Source of the DNA: Acrasis kona
Taxonomy: Eukaryota; Heterolobosea; Eutetramitea; Acrasida; Acrasidae
Reading direction: 5' to 3'
NCBI GenBank assembly: GCA_026419775.2
Contig: JAOPGA020000821.1
Location: forward strand, 1-64,000
Length of the DNA stretch: 64,000 nt
Under the pieces are notes generated by a model. That model made no database searches and had not been told where the DNA came from. It worked only from the letters and a program-made list of their open reading frames with translations. The number at the start of each line of letters is the position of its first letter. Within the stretch, counting starts at the first letter, position 1. The translations under genes and the position numbers were made by a program. Positions 23,177-33,187 of this stretch are shown piece by piece.

Positions 23177-24190
23177 TTAAGGATAAGCTATTACTTGATT
23201 ATTTAATGCAGTGACTTCCACTTTTACCTCTAAGACGGATGGTAACCCTTGATATAAGTAACATCCGATAATAACATCGCCTTGGTCTTCTACAGTTATA
23301 GAATGATCTACTTGGTACGTTTCGTCGGCATCTGAAACTACTTCTGCGTTGATGGTATTGACATACTTGCTGATTTGTTTGTCACTATTCCAAACGAGCA
23401 CTCCTACCAAAATATCTCTGTTTTTCTTGGCAACTCTTAAAGTAATTCTGGACCTCTTCTCTACACGTGGAACATTGAAGCGGTAAAAAGTTACTCGGTT
23501 ATTACCACCATCAAAGTCAATGGTTGTGATATTATTTTTTGAGGTTAAGATATCTTTTGGCGAAGATGTGAAGGTTACTCCGTAGGTTATGGTTGTTGGC
23601 CTTCTGAATACCAACGTAAAGTAGTCAATATATTTATTACCGAGCTGATAGTTATCGAACAAAGCTGTGACGTTTGTTCCCACTGCTTTGTAAGTGTGGT
23701 TCTCCTCAGACGGGGTCCCTGTGGTATTGGATGCGTACAAAGTGATTGGCAGCAAATCTGTTTCAATGCCACGCTGAACAACATTGAAAGTGCTAAGAGG
23801 AAACTCTTTACCTCTTTGCTTCAAGATTGCAATGTTGAATACGTTGTTAACTGAACGGGAAACGAGTTCGGTGGATCCTGAGACGTCCAAATAAAAGTAC
23901 TCCGTTTGTCTCCACTCCACGAGCTTGTTTGGAATGTCGTCTGCTAGGCAATAGTCTTTTAGTCCAGTTGAAGGATTTTTGCATTTAATACACTCTGATG
24001 CACCCAAATGCGGGCTGTATGTACCTTCGGAACATGGATAAGAGTGACCATCTCTACAAAAGTTACCAACATCACAAACCCTGCAATACCCTCCTCTCTT
24101 AAGATAGATCCAGACTCGACCAGGTGGGCACCAAATAGCATTCACTACCAACAGGGATGCAGCCAGCATCAATATAATAAGGAATTTCAT
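23177..24190 (-). CDS. Secreted Cys-rich N-domain protein (GCC2/GCC3-like)
   Basis: 337 residues, single exon. Start taken at ATG 24190 because it gives a signal peptide (MKFLIILMLAASLLVVNA); the frame extends 11 codons upstream from a non-ATG. Directly after it is a Cys-rich block (CPPGRVW, YCRVCDVGNFC, CSEGTYSPHLGASECIKC) with the GxYSP..GAS.C..C look of GCC2/GCC3 or ephrin-receptor-like repeats. The rest is beta-rich with N-glycosylation sequons (NHT, NVT) and no membrane span. Likely extracellular or vacuolar; ligand unknown. Tandem with the 21766-22726 secreted gene, 450 bp away. Confidence 0.7.
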   Translation of the reverse strand: MKFLIILMLAASLLVVNAIWCPPGRVWIYLKRGGYCRVCDVGNFCRDGHSYPCSEGTYSPHLGASECIKCKNPSTGLKDYCLADDIPNKLVEWRQTEYFYLDVSGSTELVSRSVNNVFNIAILKQRGKEFPLSTFNVVQRGIETDLLPITLYASNTTGTPSEENHTYKAVGTNVTALFDNYQLGNKYIDYFTLVFRRPTTITYGVTFTSSPKDILTSKNNITTIDFDGGNNRVTFYRFNVPRVEKRSRITLRVAKKNRDILVGVLVWNSDKQISKYVNTINAEVVSDADETYQVDHSITVEDQGDVIIGCYLYQGLPSVLEVKVEVTALNNQVIAYP

Positions 24191-25413
24191 TTGTTTTGTT
24201 TTAAGTACTCCGTCAATATGCACTATGCAGTTTTATTATGCATTAACACTCCGATGAAGGAGTCAAAAAAACACCGGACCAATACAATCGGAGCTAGCAC
24301 CACCAAATATGTTAAATAAATCGAATCGGCCCGTAATTCTAATCAAAATCTATGATCAAACAATTTCACTGTAATTGCACATGATCAAAACAATCTAGGA
24401 AAGTTATTTTATTATTAGAGTTCATCATTTTTTACCTCCTGCTTTTTTCTCTTTTCTGTTTGATGTGACCTACTAACCAACACATTAGCAAACACATTAT
24501 TTTTTCTTTGTAATAATTGAGCTCTCGAATCGTTCGTGGTTTGTCTGTCGTCGGTTTGTTTGCTTGTCGGCATTCGTTAGATATTTGTCAGCATTATGAG
24601 ATACTGGATCAAGCTTAGTGTATGTTGATGCTAGTGGTATTCAAGGCTGTGTAATATATATATTTACCTGTCCTTGGGCCAACTGCTCTCATTACATTAG
24701 GTTCATAATATTATATACTTTATAAATCAAAAGTTTAGTACTTGAGAAGAGGATTTTACATCTGATTACTTTTACATAATTACGTTAACTTTCATCATCC
24801 CACCCACCCACCCTAAAAACAATCATTTTCATACACACACGTTGCAAATAAACTTTTTATTGACATTTACAGCTTTTCGGATTTTTTCGGTTTGTATTCA
24901 TAAGACCAACTTTGATTTCATGATTAGTTTGGATAACATTTAATTGATTTCTTCATAATCATTTTATTTAATTAATCTCACTAGTTTTTTTTGATTAGAC
25001 AAAGAACACCATTTGTTATGTACTACCGTACGGATAGTTTACGTCGTGCAACCTCTATAAGGCTTTAAAGTATTTTGTCAACATAGAATCATGTGATGTG
25101 ACAGCTTTGTATAGAAACGGAGCAATCGCAAAGAATTCCAACCATTCCAATATTTCCTGTTTTCATAAACACTTTAAACGTTGTAACACTCAAAAATGGA
25201 AAACCATCTTGGATTTACTTCAAAAATAAAAATGATATTTGAATAATAGTTGCTTTAATGTTTTGGTTTGAAGAAAGAAAGGGGAGGAATGCTTAGGGTA
25301 AAAAGCGTGACAGCCATTGATTGCAGTAAACGTTGTTGGTTTATTCTGGTAGCTTTCTACCAAACTTCTGCAAAAAGAAATGTTCTACTTCCCCAATCTC
25401 TCCTCCGGCGAAG
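24191..25413. other. Long gene-poor AT-rich stretch at island edge
   Basis: About 1.2 kb without a supported gene. It contains CCCACCCACCCACCC near 24803 and a conserved 89 bp repeat at 25122-25210 described separately. It marks the left boundary of the accessory island. Confidence 0.5.
25122..25210 (+). repeat. Repeat A, copy 1 (inverted partner at 32739-32825)
   Basis: This 89 bp segment matches the reverse complement of 32739-32825 with one 2-base indel and about one substitution, and similarity stops abruptly at both ends. It lies 3' of the first Crinkler/RHS-like gene. Confidence 0.85.
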
Positions 25414-28029
25414 TTACTTGAGTTCCAGTCCAAGTTCTTCCTTGAAAATGGCCACAATGCTTGCGACAGCTCCACCCCTCAAATATTTCTTTAAATCGTC
25501 TTTATTGACAGTTAAAAATCCTGCACCGTTGTACTCTTCTTCATACAATGCTTTAATGGCATTTTCAGACAATTGCCTCTGCTTTAACCACTCTCTCAAG
25601 CCAGCTCTGTTCAACTTTTTCAACTCATCACATGCTCGCTTTTGTTCTTGAGTCTGTTGCTCCTGACCACCCGCACTCTTCGCTCCACCCACTACAATAA
25701 CATGTTGAGTGCTTTTGTGTGTTGTGTGACTTACCATTCATTTGCTGCAACTTTTGCCCCACCACGTCTTGAATCAACTTTTGTGACTCACAGCTTAATT
25801 TTAAATTATGAAGATCTTCTGTAACATCTACATTGTTGATTGATGGTCGCAGAGTGGGAAACCCAATAAGTTGATTTTTCAGGATTGTTTCTGATTTGTT
25901 TAAGGCATTTCTGACAATGTCTGGATTTGTCTCCAAGTTATTTAGAATTTCATGGAACGGGATGATTGTCTCTTGATCATTGAAATCATTATAATTCATA
26001 TATTGTATTATAGCCCCCTCCTCAATAGCTTTATTTATGTTGTCATTGAACTTTGATTTTTGTGGCCAACCACTCCAAGAAATAAGAAGGTATCTAGGTG
26101 CCTTGAATTTTCCTACAAAATAATTGAAGTCTTTTAACACCTTTGACTTTGATGAAGCATTTCTGTGCTTAATATCTACAAAGCCTCGGTTGTCATCTTT
26201 ATCTCCTCCTCGTTTGAATACAAGCACATCGGGCACGCCATAGTCTTCTTTTTGGTTTCGACGGTCATCTTTGTGGTAAACAAATGCACCCTCTTTTAAC
26301 TCGTCTTCCTTTCTATAATTCACCACTAGAATGTTAGTTTCAATAGATGTCGCGCTTGTTACATTTGTGAATAGGTGCCACAGGTGTAAAATCTTCTCCA
26401 AAAATCTTTTTGTACAATGGTGATGATCCGTTCTGTGCACAATTTGTGAGCTCATTATAGTGTTTATCAACTTACAGTTAGCTCCAAGGCAATTAGGTAT
26501 TGGAAGACATTACCCTTGAAACCAGAACTAGTTCCTCCATTCTCAATCATTCTACGGCCTTCCTTACTACCGGATTTATTGAAGAAAATTGTTGAAACTT
26601 CTCTCCAGAAATTATCCATCATTGGGAAGGCTACAAACAAGCAGTACTTGTTATTCATGTTCCTCCATCTGGCCAGCCCAATCTGTTGCAAGCTGCTCCA
26701 TTCTTGAGCAATTTTATCAAAGACCACAACCCTATAGCCAGGTTCTTTTTGTTCTGATTCCTCGGATTCTTCATCACCTTCTTCTTCCTCGGATTCTTTA
26801 TTGCCTTCTTCTTGTTGTTTTTGGGATTCTTCATCAATGCTTTTCCCATTGAGGTCCACCAGCCTGTCAGTTTCTTTTGTTATGAAGGCAAATCTACCAC
26901 CAAAAAGCGATGGGTATCGACAACATATCATCATTTCGTTGATAACTTCGATCTGGCAATTGACTTTGACTTTATTCGAATATTCTGTATACACTTTATC
27001 GACGGCAGCACTCATGACTTCCATTGTGATAAGATTGGCTCGTTTGTCTCCGTGAACAAGTAGACTACACAAAAAATACTCAGTGAGGCGATATGGGCCA
27101 GTCAACCTGTGGTATATCTGGCTCATGTCCAGATTATTGGGCACGTTATAATAATTTTCAACAAGTTGTTTGACTTGATCTACTGCCGCGTACGGTAGTG
27201 TACTTTTAACAAATGATTTTATTTCGCTTCCAACAGTAATGATACTCTCTCCATCAAAAGTTGTACCAGTCATCGCAATGTGTATAACGTTACGGAGGCT
27301 TGCTAGAAACAAACTGAGACCAATTAGTTTATAATTTTTAATGTAAACAGAATGATCCTTTTTGAGTATTTTGGATGAGCGAAGGGTTTCGTCAATTCGT
27401 TTGAATGAGGGATATTGCCCCATGCACTGACATTCATCAATGTGCAAAAGTATTCCTTTTTTGTTTGTATGTTGTAAAATGGTTCGCAGTGAATCTCTAA
27501 TTCTGGTAACACGTTCGTCTGTGGTAAAACGTTTCGCCAAATCATATCCATTTCCGGTTGCAAGAAACTGGGTTTCGTTTTTGTTGTTATCATTTTCCTC
27601 TAACCATCTTAATGTTTGTCCAACTATGGCGAGTATGGCCGCAGAAGAGCAGTGTTTAAGCTTTCTGATAACTTCATCTTCAGAGAGCCCGCCAGCATAA
27701 ATGTCCCCATCTACCCAGGCATCGAAATCGTCTTTGAATGATACCAAGGCGCTCGATGTTAAAGGCGAAACGATTCGAAAAAGGCCTGCTCCCTCTGCCG
27801 CCGCACGAACTGTCGCTGACTTTCCAACACCGGGAGAGTCAAAGAACATAAGGAACTGGGGTGACTCCGATATTGTCGGTTTTTCGTTTAATGCGTTTTT
27901 GGACTGTCTATATACTTCGTTCTCAACATAAAAGGGGATTTTTGACGCGAAAGTGGGCATTTCCTGTAATTTCTTAAAAGTTTGTGTGTTCTGTGGGTTG
28001 TTCTTTTGTCTGTTCTGTGGGCTGTTCAT
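25414..28029 (-). CDS. Crinkler/RHS-like protein: P-loop NTPase + PD-(D/E)xK-like nuclease
   Basis: Member of the CRN/RHS class, described by Aravind and colleagues as NTPase-nuclease proteins spread among eukaryotes as effectors or selfish factors. Four exons (28029-26476, 26432-26363, 26325-25735, 25691-25414; introns 43, 37, 43 nt) join in frame into about 830 residues, so the gene looks whole. Walker A is FFDSPGVGKSATV (residue ~70); Walker B is GILLHIDECQ. After an acidic Glu/Ser-rich linker, GVPDVLVFKRGG...GFVDIKHR fits a restriction-endonuclease fold (D...DxK). The last exon is a helical, SAM-like domain (LREWLKQRQLSENAIKALY) ending KEELGLELK. No signal peptide. Start at ATG 28029 because the upstream frame lacks another ATG. 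The head-to-head gap to the 28062 gene is 32 bp. Confidence 0.75.
25607..25734 (+). repeat. Repeat B, copy 1 (direct partner at 32997-33124)
   Basis: 128 bp identical to 32997-33124 except for G versus A at 25711/33101. It spans the whole last intron and the first part of the last exon of the first Crinkler/RHS-like gene. Confidence 0.93.
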
Positions 28030-28061
28030 TGTCTCCCAATTCACACTTTGATAGCATCCCA

Positions 28062-28778
28062 ATGACAACTGCTGACGTTACAACAATATATTGTGTAGAA
28101 CAGGCATTTGACCGTAAACTCCTCATGGCCTACAATAGACGCGATACAACATGGTCACTCACATTGAGTTCCTTATACATTCTGGTTGTTCCCATTAATC
28201 CCAACTGGCATTCTACAGAGAATGCCAGTAATCTTTACACATTACCAAACGTAAGTAAAATTGTATTTTCATTTCACTAACGGAGCGTAGGGTCAAAGCA
28301 TGACCTCAAGAACAGAAGACCCACAAATAATCCCCCCTAAAGATGATGCCACGCAAAAGAAGTCCCAATCCCGGGAAGAAAGATATCTAGAAAAAGGATC
28401 AAGAGATTACGCTCAGTTGAACAGCGTATCAGACCATTTAAACAGAATTGGGATGAAGCACGTGTAGTTGTGGAAAAATTACTACAAGAGGAAGATAACC
28501 TCAATGAGATTCGTTCTCTGAGAGTGCCCCAAACACCGATCATCAAACTCTTTCAATTAATCGGTATAGTATCAGGACTTTCAAAAGTCAGCATTAGTGA
28601 ATGGGAAGAATTTGAAGATCATCACGAACAGCACTGGACTTCGGAATGTGTCAAATTCTGCAACACTGAAACATTGAGGAAAATGTTACAGTACGACTTT
28701 AAAAAGCTTGACGATAGACAAGGAACTTCTAAAGGGAATGACACAGGACCCAACCATGGCCACAAACAATCTCGCTAA
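28062..28778 (+). CDS. Dynein heavy-chain stalk-like protein segment
   Basis: Three exons (28062-28250, 28291-28361, 28391-28778) join in frame into 215 residues; the first intron is convincing (40 nt, GTAAGT), the second is only 29 nt with a weak GTCCC donor. The last exon resembles the dynein heavy-chain microtubule-binding stalk: a coiled-coil run, EIRSLRVPQTPIIKLFQLIG (stalk equivalent: EI+S..PP..I), then EEFEDHH and LRKMLQYDFKKL. The same similarity then continues in a different frame from 28708 (TIDKELLKGM, NNLAKVSDTCGNLAEYL), so the coding sequence appears shifted by one base near 28700. It has no AAA+ motor, so it is a fragment or a stand-alone stalk. The N-terminal 63 residues are unrecognised. 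Confidence 0.45.
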
Positions 28779-29427
28779 AGTCAGCGACACTTGCGGTAAT
28801 TTGGCAGAGTACTTGACGTGTTTATATTCATACGTCATCGCTCTTGAGACTGCAGATATCGAAGATTTCGAAGTTGATATCAATTGCATTTCAAATACGG
28901 ATATAGCTACTTGTAAATTCTACTGTGCTTCTGATTTGAATTGCAAATCTATGGTGAACGTCGTAATGGCAAGTTGGGATGGAGGTCATGGATGTTGGTA
29001 AGTGTGATTTGCTCGAAAGAAACCTTTTTACTCTTTAGCTACAAATATAGAAATGAATCCCAGTACACAAGCAACAATGTTACATTTTACAGCGGTGATA
29101 ACTCTCGTTCAATTCCACTTGTTACTAGTGATAGCTACGCTGCTCTATTCGCTGCAACTGGAGGCGGCATCATAAAAGGTGTTAGGTATAACAAAGGCAT
29201 TATACAAGCTCCACCTTTATACCGTTCTACTACCACTAGAGTTACTCTCAATAAGTATTATTATCGCTTCCAAACAGTAGTTGGACTTAACGACAGGTAA
29301 ATTTAAAATTTTACATTTTATTTACAAATTTAGTTGTAAGAGTTCTTCCAATGATGTGTATTTTACTATTGCTCTTGATATGAATGTTGTGTATAATTCT
29401 TCATTACTTAAGAATGGTACTGTATAA
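28738..29427 (+). CDS. Dynein-stalk remnant fused to PAN- and NPCBM-like modules
   Basis: Three exons (28738-28997, 29039-29296, 29334-29427; introns 41 and 37 nt) join in frame into 203 residues from ATG 28738. Residues 1-35 continue the dynein-stalk similarity (LAKVSDTCGNLAEYLTCLYS). From about residue 45 the character changes to an extracellular one: a Cys pattern like a PAN/apple module (INCISNTDIATCKFYCASDL, CKS, GHGCC), N-glycosylation sequons, and a C-terminal NPCBM-like stretch (KYYYRFQTVVGLNDSC, DVYFTIALDMNVVYNS), usual in carbohydrate-binding secreted proteins. No signal peptide is visible at this start, so a secreted role would need another 5' exon. The 3' exon overlaps an opposite-strand frame (29322-29924). 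Confidence 0.45.
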
Positions 29428-29924
29428 TACAAAAAAAAGTCGAATGATGTGGCATCGAGGTTTTTCATAACTAGGTCCAGCAGGTTTGGCTCGTTCAAAT
29501 TTGTGATGACGACCAAAATTTCAATAAACAAAATATTTGTGTCGGTGACATTTGTGAGGAAAGTATCCACAAGTAAGTCAACCTTGACTACGAAATCCTC
29601 CTTGAGAACGTACCAAGACACAAAATCCGTTAGCAAACCATAAAACTGCTTCCAACTTGTCCTAGCTAGAAAAGGAGTCATTATCGTCATGTCCCAATCA
29701 ATGATTCCTTTTACCATCAACTCGACGGTTGAATCGGTATCTACTACCATCTGGACGCTGCCGTGATCAGGGAACGCGTAACCAAACTTTTGGAACCGTC
29801 TGGTTACTAGCCGTAAATGTGTAGTTGTTTCAAAATCCAGGAAGGACAAAGAATCTGACAGCCTTTCAAATAAGTCAGATTGATTTGTCAGGCTGCATTC
29901 TGTGGATATCGCGGTGTAACACAT
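29322..29924 (-). CDS. Hypothetical protein, 200 residues
   Basis: Uninterrupted frame with an ATG at 29924. I do not recognise the family. It is rich in Leu, Asp, Thr and Phe and has no signal peptide or clear membrane span. Its 3' end overlaps the last exon of the PAN/NPCBM-like gene on the other strand by about 100 bp. It could be a real convergent gene, a decayed copy from the island, or chance. Confidence 0.3.
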   Translation of the reverse strand: MCYTAISTECSLTNQSDLFERLSDSLSFLDFETTTHLRLVTRRFQKFGYAFPDHGSVQMVVDTDSTVELMVKGIIDWDMTIMTPFLARTSWKQFYGLLTDFVSWYVLKEDFVVKVDLLVDTFLTNVTDTNILFIEILVVITNLNEPNLLDLVMKNLDATSFDFFLYYTVPFLSNEELYTTFISRAIVKYTSLEELLQLNL

Positions 29925-30010
29925 CTCTACTGACAGAAATTGGCTGTTAACTGATGCAAATAGCCTCTAGACGGCTACTTGGTTTCCATATGCACAGCAT
30001 CATAGATCTT

Positions 30011-30739
30011 CTAGGAAATGGCACTCTTTGAGCAGAAGCAAAGTTGCAGTGTCGAACCCTTGATCGCCAGAGCATGCGACTTGCCATCCGTCACATAAAT
30101 TACAAAAGTCCTTTCAATCAGCTTCATCCAAGAGAGAAAACGGATACCAATAGAACTTGATGTGTTGGAGAAGCAATAAAATTCTATTTTACGGTCTATT
30201 CTCGATTCTATGTGATGCACTAATTGTATCAAACTGTAAGAAGATCCTCTTGACTCAATAATAAATCCAAATCTCCACCATGGCAATTTGCAGCAATCGC
30301 ATATTTTAGAAACTCTACTAACAAGAACCATAACACTGAAAGGATACAAGTTGCAATCGACTTGAATTTTGAAATACTGAGTATCCTGATCAGACGAGCC
30401 ATTTAACAAACAGTACTGCTTTGTAGTGTGTATGATAGCATGATCAATTTCCTTTTGCACAAAAGGTTCAACCTGCTTCTCATAAACACAATCAATCATA
30501 CTTAATTTTTTTACAAATAAATTAGAGCGTAATGACGACCTTCCGAAGACTCTGTTGTTAAAGAACAAAAGAGAGAAACTCAACCGAGAAGAGTTACAAT
30601 TGATCAAACCGTCCACTGTCATTGAAATACTTCTTGAGTTGTGTTCTGACCTTGAGAGAGACCAGCATGTAGTGGTTGGTAAAGGTTTGGAAACTTCAGT
30701 ATTGGACGGAACCGTCAAGTGAAGAGTGTGGCCATGCAA
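30011..30739 (-). CDS. Unrecognised frame in the accessory island
   Basis: A 242-codon open frame without an ATG at its upstream end; the first internal ATG is about 40 codons in. Composition (Ser, Ile, Cys, Arg) is not diagnostic and no motif was recognised. It probably represents part of a decayed or spliced gene; neighbouring frames at 29322-29924 and 30752-31180 lie on the same strand, and I could not find splice sites linking them. Confidence 0.25.
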   Translation of the reverse strand: MHGHTLHLTVPSNTEVSKPLPTTTCWSLSRSEHNSRSISMTVDGLINCNSSRLSFSLLFFNNRVFGRSSLRSNLFVKKLSMIDCVYEKQVEPFVQKEIDHAIIHTTKQYCLLNGSSDQDTQYFKIQVDCNLYPFSVMVLVSRVSKICDCCKLPWWRFGFIIESRGSSYSLIQLVHHIESRIDRKIEFYCFSNTSSSIGIRFLSWMKLIERTFVIYVTDGKSHALAIKGSTLQLCFCSKSAIS

Positions 30740-30751
30740 ATTGGTTTAAAA

Positions 30752-31180
30752 TTAGAATGAGCCTTCATGCGCATTTAAACAGCACATCCGATAAAAGCAG
30801 GCGAGAAATGTTTTGATATCATCACAAGTCCAGGGCTTGCTAAAAGAGTTTAAGTACTCAGATTGATTGTGCGTAGAAGTTTCTGAAACTGGACGACCAC
30901 TTCTTGTGCCTTTTTCACACCGCTCTTTTATACGTTCCTCACGCATAACATTCATTTCTTCCTCCAACATTTTATAGAAGGGTTCAAATAGCTTTTCAAA
31001 CACTTCCAAGACAGTCACATTATTAGGTGGTCCTTGTACAGCATTGTGTTTCTCCTTTTCGGATATGCGATACACGTGTTCTTCAACCCGATGTAAATTA
31101 TAGAATGCATATTCTTTGTTACTAAATGCAACCTCCACTCGATCTATGTTTTGTGATGAAATTGTACAAATGGGAAACAC
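30752..31180 (-). CDS. Unrecognised frame, possible mobile-gene remnant
   Basis: Open frame without an initial ATG, extending upstream to about 31225. It has a charged helical middle (EEEMNVMREERIKERCEKG) and ends CDDIKTFLACFYRMCC. The text looks like real protein but I cannot assign it. Given its surroundings it may be a fossil of an island gene. Confidence 0.25.
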   Translation of the reverse strand: MFPICTISSQNIDRVEVAFSNKEYAFYNLHRVEEHVYRISEKEKHNAVQGPPNNVTVLEVFEKLFEPFYKMLEEEMNVMREERIKERCEKGTRSGRPVSETSTHNQSEYLNSFSKPWTCDDIKTFLACFYRMCCLNAHEGSF

Positions 31181-31510
31181 TGGTCGTGTAGCAGTAAAAG
31201 GATTTATTGTCTATCTTCTACAAAGACAATGTTTGAACGGCCGTTTGCTCCTCTTTCCATATTCTATGCTATCTCAATACCGTTATTCTATCATGCCACT
31301 CAATAGTGCATGAAATAAAACCTAAATTTACGTTTATTCGCCCATAAATACACGTTACAAAGTCACGTCTCAAAATCATGGGATCCCGAAAGTCCTGCAG
31401 ATACTGCGGTCAACCTCAACTTTTTTATTCTTTTTTTATAATAACTCCAAATTCTATCGCAAATATACCAGTAATTTCATCAATTTCCTCTGGCTCCAAT
31501 TGCTTCTCTT

Positions 31511-32256
31511 TTAGTCTGGCTTGTGTGAGAATCCGACACCTTTGTATTTGTTCAACTTCTCTACTACGCTGTCATCAACCCCATTATCTTTTAGCCAACT
31601 TGACAGTTGTGATGGTGTATAGGTCAAAAAGTTTGTAAATGCTTGCTTCTGGATATCTGTCCGATCATTGCCTCTGTCAACATCAATTGCAGTACTCCCG
31701 CCAGCTTCGTTGAACCTTCTTTTCTTTGTCAAGGGCTCTTCATTTGTTGTCATGAAACTTGGAAGTGGAACCACTACACTGATCGGCTCAGCTTGTTGCC
31801 TGCACCTGATAGCTAAATTCTCCATTTTAACATCATGATAAATGTAAACGGTCTCTACTCCCGTTGCATTAGGATAAACAAATTGAAGGTTATTGTGTGG
31901 ACGTGCTACATCGTTGTGTGGTGTCGTTATCCAATTGATTATCCACGTTTGTTCGGCATTTGCTTTAGTGTGATATTGTACGGCTCTATTAAAATGATCC
32001 TGTACCTCCTTTTGTATCGCCCAACGTGGCATTTGCAGCATGTTCTACAACAATCCGATGTCCTCGAGCGGTGTAACGCACTTAGCGGACTGATGTTGGG
32101 TAACGTCTTACGAAGAAGGTCTATAAAATTGATTTTAGAACCGTCATAATCGACGGCAATCGTTTTGTTTGGAGCGAGGCGGTAGTATCTCCATAATAAC
32201 TTTTTGACAAACGGGGAGGCGATATGATATGGAGTGTCTTTGGTTTTCCTTGCCAA
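31511..32256 (-). pseudogene. Crinkler/RHS-like fossil, C-terminal part
   Basis: Remains of a third Crinkler/RHS-like gene. The C-terminal part (QLSSWLKDNGVDDSVVEKL) is the same kind of short helical SAM-like unit that ends the gene at 25414-28029. An NLS-like KKRR precedes it. No Walker motifs are present. The copy appears broken in at least one place and truncated at the 5' end. Confidence 0.5.
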
Positions 32257-32738
32257 TATATCTTCTTTTCTGGGTGGAAGAAATGGACCTGAGCAATCCT
32301 GTGCTACACCGTCTCAAGAAAGTCAACCAAACAAGTGGAACACACCGTGACCTTAGGANGACATTCGTTCATAGTTTATAAAATCATTTTGCTAATGTGA
32401 CCCTGTTCAGAAAAGAGCGGCAATGTTGCTAGGGAATCTAGATTCATAAAATTACAATTAATGATCTGAGCACTTGAGTTTGACGTTGTATATCGCGCNC
32501 AAGGAGCATGACGAAGTAAAGAAATTAAGAAGTTGTGCATAATCACTTTTGAGAGTGAGACATGTAATATAAGTGGAAATGATACGATGTAAAAAGGAGA
32601 GCAGATTTTTCGCCCCACGATATCTGCATAAATCGCTGCAACAAATAAAAAAACAATTTAGTATGGGCTTGTTGTTCGTTTCTATTATGGTTGCATTTGG
32701 TCCTATTATCGAAGGAAGTACAATAAAAAGTTTTAGGG

Positions 32739-32825
32739 AAGATGGTTTTCCATTTTTGAGTGTTTCAACGTTTAAAGTTTATGAAAACAGGAAATATTGG
32801 AATGGTTGGAATTCTTTGCGATTGC
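32739..32825 (-). repeat. Repeat A, copy 2 (inverted partner of 25122-25210)
   Basis: 87 bp matching the reverse complement of 25122-25210. Here the repeat lies 172 bp from repeat B copy 2; at the first locus the spacing is about 400 bp and repeat A is in the opposite orientation relative to repeat B. Confidence 0.85.
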
Positions 32826-32996
32826 ACCAAAAACATTAACCGCCGAAACAGAGAAAGCAGAGTCTAAGGGTTAAGCTTAAGGATGATATTTGTACTTATC
32901 TCAACCTTAGGTAGCTGCCCGATACGATCGGCATCCCTACAAGAAAATGAGATAGTGCCCTTATAATTGAGGGTCCCATTTAGAGGCAATAAGAGG

Positions 32997-33124
32997 CTGT
33001 TCAACTTTTTCAACTCATCACATGCTCGCTTTTGTTCTTGAGTCTGTTGCTCCTGACCACCCGCACTCTTCGCTCCACCCACTACAATAACATGTTGAGT
33101 ACTTTTGTGTGTTGTGTGACTTAC
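32997..33124 (+). repeat. Repeat B, copy 2 (direct partner of 25607-25734)
   Basis: 128 bp copy, with one mismatch, of the intron/exon block of the first Crinkler/RHS-like gene. It is a stranded fossil fragment here: the rest of that gene does not continue on either side. Confidence 0.93.
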
Positions 33125-33187
33125 TTTGAATACTGTTGAGTTTGGACACACCAAAACCATCCGAGAACTTAATAACTAATAGTGTCA

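Noticed and set aside
25268-25651. Plus-strand 127-codon frame
   Set aside because: Antisense of the last exon of the first Crinkler/RHS-like gene.
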